Positions 6,379 to 14,198 of a stretch of DNA of 16,899 nt are shown here, one piece after another. Numbering within the stretch: the stretch's first letter is position 1; every line of letters begins with the position of its first letter. Both the position numbers and the translations under genes were made by a program. The DNA lies in assembly GCA_009777435.1 (NCBI GenBank), contig WRLW01000007.1, positions 1-16,899 of the forward strand, in the 5' to 3' direction. This DNA comes from Oscillospiraceae bacterium. Lineage in GTDB: Bacteria > Bacillota > Clostridia > Oscillospirales > UBA929. The notes under the pieces were generated by a model. That model had not been told where the DNA came from, ran no database searches, and worked only from the letters and a program-made list of their open reading frames with translations.

Positions 6379-7287
6379 GTGTCAAAGACAGTGTTCATGT
6401 TCAGCGGGCAGGGCGGCCAGACGACCGGTATGGGCGCCGATCTGCACGGCGCGTTTCCGACGGTGCGCGAGATATACGCTCAGGCGTCTGAGATTCTCGG
6501 GTATCGTGTGAAGGATCTCACACAGCCGCAGCTCGCGCTGCCCGAATACGCGCAGCCGGCGGTTATGACGCTCAGCTACGCCTGCTACAGGCTGATGGTG
6601 GAGAAGAATGTCCGTGTTGACATTATGACGGGATACGGGCTGGGCGAGCTGACCGCGCTGGCCGCCGCGGAAGTGATTCGGTTTGACGACGCGCTCAGGC
6701 TGGCGCGCCTGCGAGGCCGGCTGACCCAAAGCGCCGTCAGGCCCGGCGAAGGCTCGCTGTGCATCATTTTGGGAATATCCGCCATTCAGTGCGAGCAGCT
6801 TTGCGCGTCGGTGAACGGCTACGCCGCCTGCGCCATGTACAACTCCTCCGAGCAGATAGTGATAGGCGGCGATACGGACGCGGTTAACGCCGTGCAGAGG
6901 AGGGCGCTGGAAATGGGGGCGTCCAACACGCTGCTTAACGAGGGCATGACGCCGATACACACCGAAAAGATGCGGCCGGCGGCCGAGCCTATGTCCGAAG
7001 CGTTAAGCCTTATGCCGTTCCATAGCGGCCATACCGCCGTGCTGTCGAACCTTGACGGTATGCCCTATGGCGACGACGACGCGGCGAAGCGGATTTGCGC
7101 GCAGATGGTCAGCCCCATACGCTGGGACAGGGTATGCGAGCGGCTGTTTGATATGGGGATCGAGCGCTATGTTGAATTAGGCCCGGGTAAAATATTGGCG
7201 ACCATTGTGGGCCGAATGAACCGCGCGGTAAAGACACACTGCGTTGAGGACTCGTCAGGACTGCTCAAATTCCTTATAGGCGGCTGA
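6379..7287 (+). CDS. FabD-like acyltransferase homologue lacking the catalytic serine
   Basis: The 302-residue protein aligns along its length with malonyl-CoA:ACP transacylase. FSGQGGQ at 8-14 is the oxyanion-hole start, R112 (ARLRG) matches the carboxylate-binding arginine, YNSSEQIVIGG near 154-164 matches the usual NSPxQxVISG block, H194 matches the catalytic histidine, and ELGPGKIL near the C-terminus is typical. The nucleophile elbow, normally GHSLGE, reads GYGLGE at 85-90, so the serine is Gly 87 (codon 6637-6639) and the preceding His is Tyr. Normal transacylation by the family mechanism should be impossible. The start is GTG at 6379 behind AGGGGG with 7-base spacing. It sits 51 bases after the M24 gene and 35 before the reductase, with no other fatty-acid gene nearby. 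It may be a binding or regulatory paralogue. A decayed gene is less likely, as the frame and other motifs are intact. Confidence 0.85.
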   Translation: MSKTVFMFSGQGGQTTGMGADLHGAFPTVREIYAQASEILGYRVKDLTQPQLALPEYAQPAVMTLSYACYRLMVEKNVRVDIMTGYGLGELTALAAAEVIRFDDALRLARLRGRLTQSAVRPGEGSLCIILGISAIQCEQLCASVNGYAACAMYNSSEQIVIGGDTDAVNAVQRRALEMGASNTLLNEGMTPIHTEKMRPAAEPMSEALSLMPFHSGHTAVLSNLDGMPYGDDDAAKRICAQMVSPIRWDRVCERLFDMGIERYVELGPGKILATIVGRMNRAVKTHCVEDSSGLLKFLIGG

Positions 7288-7322
7288 CGGATATCATCAA
7301 GTAATCGAAAGGGGCGAATCAT

Positions 7323-8447
7323 ATGCGGTATACCAATTTTGGAAAATCCCAAATATCCCGGCTCGGCTTTGGAGTCATGCGCCTGCCGACCGTGACCGAG
7401 GGCGGCGTGACCCGTATCGACGAGGAGGAGAGCATAAGAATCCTGCGCAGGGCCATGGAGCTGGGGGTCAACTATTTCGACACCGCGCCGTATTACTGTG
7501 ATAAAATGAGCGAAAACGTACTCGGCAAGGCAGTAAAGGGCCGCCGCGGCGAGGTGTTTATATCGACCAAAAACCCGATCGAGACCAATTCCGGCGACGA
7601 TTATGAGCGCCGGCTTGAAACCTCGCTTAAAAAGCTGGATACGGACTATATAGACTTCTATCACTTCTGGGGCATAAGCTTAGAGACGTTTATTAACAGC
7701 ATAGATATCCCGGACGGCCCGATGGCCCGCGCCAAGAGGCTAAAGGAGCAGGGCGTCATACGCCATATCTCGTTCTCGTTCCACGACGCGCCGGGCAATC
7801 TGTCCGAGATAATAAAGCGCGCCGACGGCGCCCTCGAAACCGTCCTTTGCCAGTATAACCTTATGGACAGGTCGCTTGAACAGGACATAGCCTTCGCCAA
7901 AGAGCAGGGCTTAGACGTGGCGGCAATGGGCCCTGTGGGCGGCGGCCGTTTGGGCCAGCCGTCAAAGGCCATACTCGACCTGCTGCCCGGTCTCAGCTCG
8001 TCGGCGGAGGCCGCGCTGCGTTTCGTTTTCAACAACCCGAACGTGGATATGGCGCTGTCGGGCATGGGCTCTATCGAGATGCTGGAGGAGAACGCCGCGC
8101 TGGCGTCCAATATCGCGCCGCTGACCGACGCGGAGCTTAAGCGCGTCGAAACCATGATGGAGCAGAACAAAAACCTCGCGGGACTGTACTGCACGGGCTG
8201 CAAATACTGTCTGCCGTGTCCCCAAAACGTGAACATACCCGAGGTATTCACGCTGATGAACTATCACCGCGTATACGGTATAACCGACTACGCGCGCGGC
8301 GAATACAAGCAGATAGGCAAGGTGAACTGGCGCAACTACCAAAACGCCGCCGCCTGTGTGGACTGCGGCCTCTGCGAGCCTAAATGCCCGCAAAAGATAC
8401 AGATACGCAAGCAGCTCAAGCAAACGCACGAGGTGCTGGGAGTCTGA
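7323..8447 (+). CDS. Aldo/keto reductase with C-terminal 4Fe-4S ferredoxin domain
   Basis: The 374-residue protein joins an aldo/keto reductase barrel (about 1-275) to a two-cluster ferredoxin domain. The catalytic tetrad is present: D53, Y58, K83 and H114. The iron-sulfur ligands are C290, C293, C296, C299 (CTGCKYCLPCP) and C345, C348, C351, C355 (CVDCGLCEPKCP). This fusion is widespread in anaerobes and annotated as oxidoreductase of the aldo/keto reductase family; its physiological substrate is usually unknown. The clusters suggest electron exchange with ferredoxin, perhaps alongside NAD(P)H. The ATG at 7323 follows AAAGGGG. It is the last gene of the 5143-8447 group and ends 20 bases before a strong terminator stem. 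Confidence 0.93.
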   Translation: MRYTNFGKSQISRLGFGVMRLPTVTEGGVTRIDEEESIRILRRAMELGVNYFDTAPYYCDKMSENVLGKAVKGRRGEVFISTKNPIETNSGDDYERRLETSLKKLDTDYIDFYHFWGISLETFINSIDIPDGPMARAKRLKEQGVIRHISFSFHDAPGNLSEIIKRADGALETVLCQYNLMDRSLEQDIAFAKEQGLDVAAMGPVGGGRLGQPSKAILDLLPGLSSSAEAALRFVFNNPNVDMALSGMGSIEMLEENAALASNIAPLTDAELKRVETMMEQNKNLAGLYCTGCKYCLPCPQNVNIPEVFTLMNYHRVYGITDYARGEYKQIGKVNWRNYQNAAACVDCGLCEPKCPQKIQIRKQLKQTHEVLGV

Positions 8448-8467
8448 GCGGCAAAAATAAGCGCGCC

Positions 8468-8501
8468 AAAAACCCGGCCCCGCGAAGGCGGCCGGGTTTT
8501 T
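8468..8501. terminator. Bidirectional intrinsic terminator between the reductase and nifJ
   Basis: A perfect 12-bp stem, AAAAACCCGGCC (8468-8479) with GGCCGGGTTTTT (8490-8501), closes a 10-base loop. It carries five T on the 3' side in either direction, so it can end both convergent genes (stops at 8447 and 8513). Confidence 0.92.
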
Positions 8502-8512
8502 CAGCGTCTTGC

Positions 8513-11500
8513 TTACTCGTACAGGTTCTTCATGCGTTCGAGCTTTTTATACTTCTCGTCCGCGGCCTTGGCGGCCGACGCGAACAGCTCCTGCGCCCTT
8601 TCGGGGAACTGCAGCGTGAGCGAGCTGTAGCGCACCTCACTCCTGATGAAGTCTTCATAGGACTCCGACGGCGCCTTGCTGTCAAGCTGGAACGGGTTTT
8701 TGCCCTCGTCCTTCAGGCGCGGGTCGAATCTGAAGTTATGCCAGTAGCCCGCGTCCACGGCGCGCTTTGTCTCGGATATGGAGTTGCCCATACCGCCCTT
8801 CATGCCGTGGTTGATGCAGGGCGAATACGCTATTATGATCGACGGGCCGTTATACGACTCGGCCTCGGTGATGGCTTTGATGGTCTGCTGGTGCGACGCG
8901 CCCATACCGATCTGCGCGACATAGACATAGCCGTATGACATGGCGATCTGCGCGAGGTCTTTTTTGGCGGTGTTCTTGCCCGCGGCCGCGAACTGCGCCA
9001 CCTGCCCTATCTGGGAGGCCTTGGACATCTGGCCGCCGGTGTTGGAATACACCTCGGTGTCGAACACCAGAATATTTACATCCTCGCCCGCCGCGATAAC
9101 ATGGTCAAGACCGCCGAACCCGATGTCATAAGCCCAGCCGTCGCCGCCGAAGATCCAGAACGACTTTTTGACGAATACATCCTTCATCGACAGCAGCTCG
9201 CGGGCCAGAACGCAGGCGTCGCATTTGCACCATTTGTTTTCCTTGTCCCAGTACGGCTCCCATTCCGTGCCGAGGAAATTCTCCTCGGAAAGGTCAACGC
9301 CGTCCTCAAGAGCAGCGATGAGCGCGGCCGAGGACGCCTTGGACGCCTCGCCGTCCATCATGGTCTCAAGCCATTTGCCGGCGGCTTCCTTTAAGGGCTG
9401 TTCGGTATGCTCATGCTCCGCCAGCGCGCGCGCCACGTCGGCGGCCTTCCTGCGGCGCTGGGTCATGCCGAGGTGCATCCCATAGCCGTATTCGGCGTTG
9501 TCCTCGAACAGGCTGTTCGCCCAGGCGGGGCCTTTGCCGTCCTTGTTCACGGTGTAGGGAGTGGACGGCGCGGAGCCGCCCCATATAGACGAGCAGCCGG
9601 TGGCGTTGGCGATATACATCCTGTCGCCGTAGAGCTGTGTCACCAGCTTGGCGTAAGGCGTCTCGCCGCAGCCGGCGCACGCGCCCGAGAACTCGAGCAG
9701 CGGCTGTTTGAACTGGCTGCCCTTGACCGTGTTGGGCTTAAACGCCTCCGCCACGGCGGGCTTTTGAGAAACCTTCCCCGCCACATAGTCAAACAGCGGC
9801 TGTCTGCCGGTATTGCTCTCCAGCGGCTCCATGACCAACGCCTTTTCGCCCTTCCTGCCGGGGCATACGTTGGCGCACACGCCGCAGCCCGTGCAGTCGA
9901 GTACCGACGGCACGACCGCGTATTTATACTGGTCGCAGCCCTTGCCGGCCATGGGCACGGCCTGAAAGCCCTCGGGCGCGGCGGCTAACTCGCCTTCGTC
10001 GAGCGCGTAGACGCGTATTACGGCGTGCGGGCACACATATGAGCATTGGGCGCACTGTATGCAGTTTTCGGGCTTCCATACCGGAACGTCAACGGCGATG
10101 CCGCGCTTCTCAAAGGCGGCCGAGCCTTGCGGGAAGGTGCCGTCCTCAGCGCCCTTAAAGGCGGAGACCGGCAGCCTGTCGCCGCGCTGGGCGTTGACGG
10201 GCGCCAGTATATCGTTTACAAACCTTGACATTTCGGGGCAGTCGCACCTGACGGCCGCGACCGCCGCCGTGCCTGAGGACGCCCATTCGGCGGGCACGTC
10301 CACCTTTTTGACATGGGTGATGCCCGCGTCGATGCAGTCGTGGTTGAGCTTGACCACGGCCTCGCCTTTCTTCCCGTAGCTGTATACCACGGCGTCCCGC
10401 ATGTATTTCACGGCTTCGTCGAGCGGTATTATCTTGGTGAGCTTGAAGAAAGCGGCCTGTAAAATCATATTGACGCCAAGCCCGCGCTTGTTTATGCCGC
10501 GCGCCAGCCCGATGCCGTCAATCGTGTAGAGCGAGATATTGTTGGCGGCGATATAGGACTTGATGGAGGCCGGCAGATGCGTCGTCAGCTCGGAGACGTC
10601 CCAGGCGCAGTTTAGCAGGAAGGTTCCCCCCGGCTTGATGTCCTGAACCATGTCGTATTTATCGACGTAGCTTGGGTTATGACAGGCCACAAAGTCGGCC
10701 TTCGAGACAAAATAAGTGGACTTGATGGGCTCTTTGCCAAATCGCAGATGCGAGATGGTAACGCCGCCGGACTTCTTGGAGTCATAGGCGAAATACGCCT
10801 GCACGTTAAGGTCGGTGTGGTCGCCTATGATGGTTATGGAGTTCTTGTTCGCGCCCACGGTGCCGTCGGAGCCAAGCCCCCAGAACTTGCAGGATACCGT
10901 GCCTCCGGGCGTGGTGTCCGGGGCGTCCTTTATGGGCAGCGACAGCAGCGTAACGTCGTCGTTGATGCCCACTGTGAAATGGTTCTTGGGCGACGGTGAG
11001 GCGAGGTTTTCGTAAACGGCGAAGATATTCGACGGCGGGGCGTCCTTGGAGCCGAGGCCGTAACGGCCGCCGATAACCTTTATGCCCGTCACGTTGTTTT
11101 CGGCCAGCGCGGTGAAAACGTCCATATAGAGCGGCTCGCCGAGCGCGCCCGGCTCTTTCGTGCGGTCAAGCACCGCGATTTTCTTAACGGTCTTGGGCAG
11201 CGCGGCAATGAACTTCTGCCCCACGAACGGGCGGAACAGGCGCACCTTGACAAGCCCGGCCTTTTGACCGGCGGCGTTCATGTGGTCGATGGTCTCCTCG
11301 ATGGTATCGCACACGCTTCCCATAGCCACGATGACATGCTCCGCGTCGGGCGCGCCGTAGTAGTTAAACAGCTGATAGTCGGCGCCGACGGCGGCGTTGA
11401 CCTTGGCCATGCCGGCCTCCACGACGGCGGGCAGCGCGTCGTAGAACGGGTTGCACGCCTCGCGCGCCTGGAAGAAGATATCGGGATTTTGGGCCGTGCC

Positions 11501-12142
11501 GCGCAGGACGGGATGCTCCGGGTTGAGCGAGTTCTCGCGGAACCGGCGCACTGCGTCCATGTCCGTCATTTCTCTAAGCTCGTCGTAGTCCCACGCGTCT
11601 ATTTTCTGCATTTCGTGCGAGGTGCGGAAGCCGTCGAAGAAATGCAGGAAGGGTACGCGCCCGGATATGGCCGACATATGCGCCACCGCGCCGAGGTGCA
11701 TTACCTCCTGCGGGTTGGTGGAGGCAAGCAGCGCGAAACCGGTCTGACGGCAGGCCATAACGTCGGAATGGTCGCCGAAGATGGACAGCGCGTGTGAGGC
11801 CAGCGCGCGCGCCGAGCAGTGGATGACGCCGGGCAGCAGCTCGCCCGCGATCTTGTACATATTCGGAATCATCAGCAGCAGTCCCTGCGAGGCCGTAAAC
11901 GTTGTGGTGAGCGCTCCCGCGGCCAGCGAGCCGTGTACCACACCGGCGGCGCCGCCCTCGGACTGCATCTCGACCACGCGGACATCCTGCCCGAACATGT
12001 TCTCCTGACCGCCGGCCGCCCATTTGTCGGCCAGCTCGGCCATCACCGACGACGGGGTGATCGGGTAAATACCCGCCACGTCCGTAAACGCGTAAGCCAC
12101 ATGGGCCGCGGCGGTGTTGCCGTCCATGGTCTTTTTTATCAC
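8513..12142 (-). CDS. nifJ: Pyruvate:ferredoxin (flavodoxin) oxidoreductase
   Basis: This 1209-residue single-chain enzyme oxidises pyruvate and CoA to acetyl-CoA, CO2 and reduced ferredoxin, using thiamine diphosphate, and is central to anaerobic fermentation. The N-terminal pyrimidine-binding domain shows GIYPITPSS and VVEMQSEGGAAG; GRYGLGSKD comes mid-protein. Two ferredoxin clusters are bound by C694, C697, C700, C704 and C750, C753, C756, C760. The third cluster uses C822 and C825 (GACAGCGETPY), a Cys in NATGCSS and probably the Cys in YSPCINHG. The thiamine-diphosphate motif GGDGWAYDIGFGG and DTEVYSNTGGQ complete the C-terminal part. The start is GTG at 12142, 10 bases after GGGAGG; the ATG at 12127 would be 25 bases away. 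It has its own promoter and terminator and is monocistronic. Length and domains are normal. Confidence 0.97.
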   Translation of the reverse strand: MIKKTMDGNTAAAHVAYAFTDVAGIYPITPSSVMAELADKWAAGGQENMFGQDVRVVEMQSEGGAAGVVHGSLAAGALTTTFTASQGLLLMIPNMYKIAGELLPGVIHCSARALASHALSIFGDHSDVMACRQTGFALLASTNPQEVMHLGAVAHMSAISGRVPFLHFFDGFRTSHEMQKIDAWDYDELREMTDMDAVRRFRENSLNPEHPVLRGTAQNPDIFFQAREACNPFYDALPAVVEAGMAKVNAAVGADYQLFNYYGAPDAEHVIVAMGSVCDTIEETIDHMNAAGQKAGLVKVRLFRPFVGQKFIAALPKTVKKIAVLDRTKEPGALGEPLYMDVFTALAENNVTGIKVIGGRYGLGSKDAPPSNIFAVYENLASPSPKNHFTVGINDDVTLLSLPIKDAPDTTPGGTVSCKFWGLGSDGTVGANKNSITIIGDHTDLNVQAYFAYDSKKSGGVTISHLRFGKEPIKSTYFVSKADFVACHNPSYVDKYDMVQDIKPGGTFLLNCAWDVSELTTHLPASIKSYIAANNISLYTIDGIGLARGINKRGLGVNMILQAAFFKLTKIIPLDEAVKYMRDAVVYSYGKKGEAVVKLNHDCIDAGITHVKKVDVPAEWASSGTAAVAAVRCDCPEMSRFVNDILAPVNAQRGDRLPVSAFKGAEDGTFPQGSAAFEKRGIAVDVPVWKPENCIQCAQCSYVCPHAVIRVYALDEGELAAAPEGFQAVPMAGKGCDQYKYAVVPSVLDCTGCGVCANVCPGRKGEKALVMEPLESNTGRQPLFDYVAGKVSQKPAVAEAFKPNTVKGSQFKQPLLEFSGACAGCGETPYAKLVTQLYGDRMYIANATGCSSIWGGSAPSTPYTVNKDGKGPAWANSLFEDNAEYGYGMHLGMTQRRRKAADVARALAEHEHTEQPLKEAAGKWLETMMDGEASKASSAALIAALEDGVDLSEENFLGTEWEPYWDKENKWCKCDACVLARELLSMKDVFVKKSFWIFGGDGWAYDIGFGGLDHVIAAGEDVNILVFDTEVYSNTGGQMSKASQIGQVAQFAAAGKNTAKKDLAQIAMSYGYVYVAQIGMGASHQQTIKAITEAESYNGPSIIIAYSPCINHGMKGGMGNSISETKRAVDAGYWHNFRFDPRLKDEGKNPFQLDSKAPSESYEDFIRSEVRYSSLTLQFPERAQELFASAAKAADEKYKKLERMKNLYE

Positions 12143-12178
12143 TGTATTTTTACCTCCCGATATATTTATTCGCAGACC

Positions 12179-12207
12179 ATTGTATCATGCTTTGTCCGGC
12201 GTGTAAA
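12179..12207 (-). promoter_or_regulatory. Promoter of nifJ
   Basis: On the minus strand TTTACA (12207-12202) and TACAAT (12184-12179) are 17 bases apart. The leader would be about 30 bases and includes GGGAGG at 12158-12153. Confidence 0.7.
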
Positions 12208-12300
12208 CCACAAATTGGCTCATTTTTGACCTCATTTTTCCCAATCGCTTCCTGATATTGCCCGGATGGGCAAATGTGTAAAGGCGCGGGACAAAGCGGC

Positions 12301-12339
12301 GCGCCGCGCGTTCGGCCTCTCGGCCTTATGGCGCGGCGC
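12301..12339 (-). other. Branched GC-rich hairpin downstream of malL
   Basis: GCGCCGCGC (12301-12309) pairs with GCGCGGCGC (12331-12339). Inside, two GGCC blocks (12314-12317 and 12322-12325) can form a second small stem. It starts 29 bases after the malL stop, where a terminator is expected, but only three T follow on the minus strand. The rest of the 226-base gap holds the nifJ promoter and nothing else I recognise. Confidence 0.45.
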
Positions 12340-12368
12340 TTGGGTTTGCGCGGGTTGTTTCTAACGGC

Positions 12369-14030
12369 TCACGTTGCTCTCCCGAAATAAACGCGCGCCT
12401 CAAAGGGGCGCAGGGTATTGTTCAGGGACGGATAATTACAAATCAAAAGCTCGGCGTCTTTGGGGATAACGCTTTCGAGTTCGGGGCGCTCAAGCGTGTT
12501 CGCGGTGAAATTGCATACCACAAGCAGCTCGGCATCATCTATGGAGCGCTTATACGCAAAGACCTCGTCATCGCCGGGGCATACCTGCGAGTAAGAGCCG
12601 GACACAATGATTGGGTGCTTCTTGCGCAGGCGTATGAGCTGCTTATAATATGAAAGGACGGAATCCGGGTCGTCCCGCTGGGCGTCCGCGTTGACCGACT
12701 CGCAGTTTGGATTGACGCCTATCCAAGGGGCGCCGTCCGTAAACCCGCCGTTGGAGGCGTTTGTCCACTGCATAGGGGTGCGGGCGTTGTCGCGCCCGGA
12801 CTTCCTGATTCTCGCCATCATTTCATCGTGTGTGTATATGTATTTTTGGCAGACCAATTCCTCATAAGCGTTTAGGGTCTCGACGTCCCGGATTTCCTCT
12901 AAGCCGTCAAAGGGCATATTTGTCATGCCCAGCTCCTCGCCCTGATAGATATAAGGCGTACCCTGCATCATGTGCAAACAGGTCGCGAGCATTTTGGCGC
13001 TGAGTACGCGGTTCTCCTCGCTCGTGTCGTCCCCGAAGCGGGACACGGCCCGCGGCTGGTCATGGTTAGACCAGAACAGGCTGTTCCACGCGTGTCCCTC
13101 CAAACCGGTCTGCCAGCGCGACAGTATGCGCTTTAAGTCTGCCAGCGCGTATCTGCGCTGGTTCCATTTGCCGCAGGCCCCGGTATCGACGTCCATCAGC
13201 TCAAACTGGAATACCATCGAAAGCTCGCCGGTGTCATAGCCCCCGTATTTTTTGGCCTCCTCAATGGTAACGCCCGGAGTTTCGCCCACAGTCATAACGT
13301 CATAGCGCGAGAGAACCTCCCTGTTCATCTCGCGAAGATACTCATGCACGCGCGGCCCGTTGACGCAATCGAGACCCTTTCCGCCGTCGGACGCCAGCGC
13401 CCCGGCGGGCTTGGATATCATGCTGATAACGTCCATGCGGAAGCCGTCGATTCCCATGTCCAGCCACCAGCGCATCATCTTGTAGACGGCTTGCCGGACT
13501 TCGTTATTCTCCCAGTTCAGGTCGGGCTGTTCTTTGGCGAACAGATGCAGATAGTATTGCCCGGTCGCCTCGTCCGGCGTCCACGCGGGGCCGGAAAACA
13601 CGCTGGTCATAAGGTTGGGGTGCTTGCCGCCGCATCCGTCGCGCCATATGTACCAGTCGCGCTTCGGGCTGTCCTTTGACTCGCGGGACTCTATAAACCA
13701 GGCGTGTTGGTCTGAGGTGTGGTTGACCACCAAGTCCATGACAATCCGCAAACCGCGCAAATGCGCCTGCTGAAGAAGCTGCTCCATGTCCCTCATCGTG
13801 CCGAAATCCGGCGATATGGCCTGGTAGTCGGATATATCGTATCCTCCGTCCACATTGGGCGACTGATAAACCGGGCTGAGCCAGATAACGTCGATACCCA
13901 ATTCCTTTAAGTAGTCTATCCGGCTGATGATTCCCTGTATATCCCCGATTCCGTCGCCGTTGGAATCCTGAAAGCTGCGCGGGTATACCTGGTACACCAC
14001 GGCCTCTTTCCACCAGTTATGTATTTCCAA
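12369..14030 (-). CDS. malL: GH13 alpha-glucosidase, probably oligo-1,6-glucosidase
   Basis: The 553-residue protein is a complete glycoside hydrolase family 13 enzyme of the oligo-1,6-glucosidase/maltase type. Family blocks include VVYQVYPRSFQDSNGDGIGD at 11-30 and DLVVNHTS at 99-106. The catalytic residues are D200 (GFRMDV, nucleophile), E250 (VGETPG, acid/base) and D324 (SNHDQPR). V201, directly after the nucleophile, is the residue linked to alpha-1,6 activity, whereas maltases carry Thr. It lacks a signal peptide, so it should act in the cytoplasm on imported isomalto-oligosaccharides. I choose TTG at 14030: AAAGGGGG lies 7 bases before it, the protein then begins MEIHNWWKEA as in relatives, and the in-frame GTG at 14060 falls inside the operator near the predicted transcript start. 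The divergent LacI-family gene probably controls it. No sugar transporter is present in the window. Confidence 0.93.
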   Translation of the reverse strand: MEIHNWWKEAVVYQVYPRSFQDSNGDGIGDIQGIISRIDYLKELGIDVIWLSPVYQSPNVDGGYDISDYQAISPDFGTMRDMEQLLQQAHLRGLRIVMDLVVNHTSDQHAWFIESRESKDSPKRDWYIWRDGCGGKHPNLMTSVFSGPAWTPDEATGQYYLHLFAKEQPDLNWENNEVRQAVYKMMRWWLDMGIDGFRMDVISMISKPAGALASDGGKGLDCVNGPRVHEYLREMNREVLSRYDVMTVGETPGVTIEEAKKYGGYDTGELSMVFQFELMDVDTGACGKWNQRRYALADLKRILSRWQTGLEGHAWNSLFWSNHDQPRAVSRFGDDTSEENRVLSAKMLATCLHMMQGTPYIYQGEELGMTNMPFDGLEEIRDVETLNAYEELVCQKYIYTHDEMMARIRKSGRDNARTPMQWTNASNGGFTDGAPWIGVNPNCESVNADAQRDDPDSVLSYYKQLIRLRKKHPIIVSGSYSQVCPGDDEVFAYKRSIDDAELLVVCNFTANTLERPELESVIPKDAELLICNYPSLNNTLRPFEARVYFGRAT

Positions 14031-14037
14031 GACACAT

Positions 14038-14045
14038 CCCCCTTT
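14038..14045 (-). promoter_or_regulatory. Ribosome site that fixes the TTG start of malL
   Basis: AAAGGGGG on the minus strand lies 7 bases before TTG at 14030. An ATG right after it is in another frame, and the in-frame GTG at 14060 lies upstream of the site. Confidence 0.75.
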
Positions 14046-14046
14046 G

Positions 14047-14060
14047 GTATAGCGCAACAC
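14047..14060. promoter_or_regulatory. Candidate LacI-family operator O1 (malL start region)
   Basis: GTATAGCGCAACAC has a central CpG and 10 of 14 symmetric positions, as LacI-family operators often do. It matches O2 at 14101-14114 in 11 of 14 positions. It lies just downstream of the malL -10, covering the expected first transcribed bases, and overlaps an odd-centred palindrome AACAC-TAT-GTGTT (14056-14068). Confidence 0.55.
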
Positions 14061-14068
14061 TATGTGTT

Positions 14069-14097
14069 ATTATACCCCGATAGACGGCGCCTGTCAA
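14069..14097 (-). promoter_or_regulatory. Consensus promoter of malL
   Basis: On the minus strand a perfect TTGACA (14097-14092) and a perfect TATAAT (14074-14069) are separated by 17 bases. Such an ideal promoter for a sugar enzyme implies tight repression, consistent with the flanking operator-like sites. Confidence 0.88.
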
Positions 14098-14100
14098 TAG

Positions 14101-14114
14101 GTATAACGCGATAC
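14101..14114. promoter_or_regulatory. Candidate LacI-family operator O2 (between the divergent promoters)
   Basis: GTATAACGCGATAC has a central CpG and 10 of 14 symmetric positions. It lies 3 bases upstream of the malL -35 and 15 bases upstream of the lacI-type -35. Its centre is 54 bp from that of O1. A related half, GTATAGCAC, is at 14142-14150 inside the regulator promoter. Confidence 0.55.
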
Positions 14115-14129
14115 TTGCAATCTTTTTAT

Positions 14130-14159
14130 TTGACTATCTCCGTATAGCACTGTTATAAT
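14130..14159 (+). promoter_or_regulatory. Promoter of the LacI-family regulator
   Basis: TTGACT (14130-14135) and TATAAT (14154-14159) are 18 bases apart, with an extended TGT before the -10. The leader is about 30 bases with GAGGAGA at 14186-14192. Confidence 0.75.
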
Positions 14160-14198
14160 ATAAAATATCATATTGATGGGTATACGAGGAGAATCGGG

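Noticed and set aside
9407..9988. Plus-strand open frame (193 codons) opposite nifJ
   Set aside because: It lies wholly within the conserved cluster-binding part of the oxidoreductase and its translation is low-complexity.
12189..12297. Inverted 9-mer GCTTTGTCC / GGACAAAGC, 91 bases apart
   Set aside because: A match of this length in a gap of this size could easily arise by chance, and nothing else marks it as functional.
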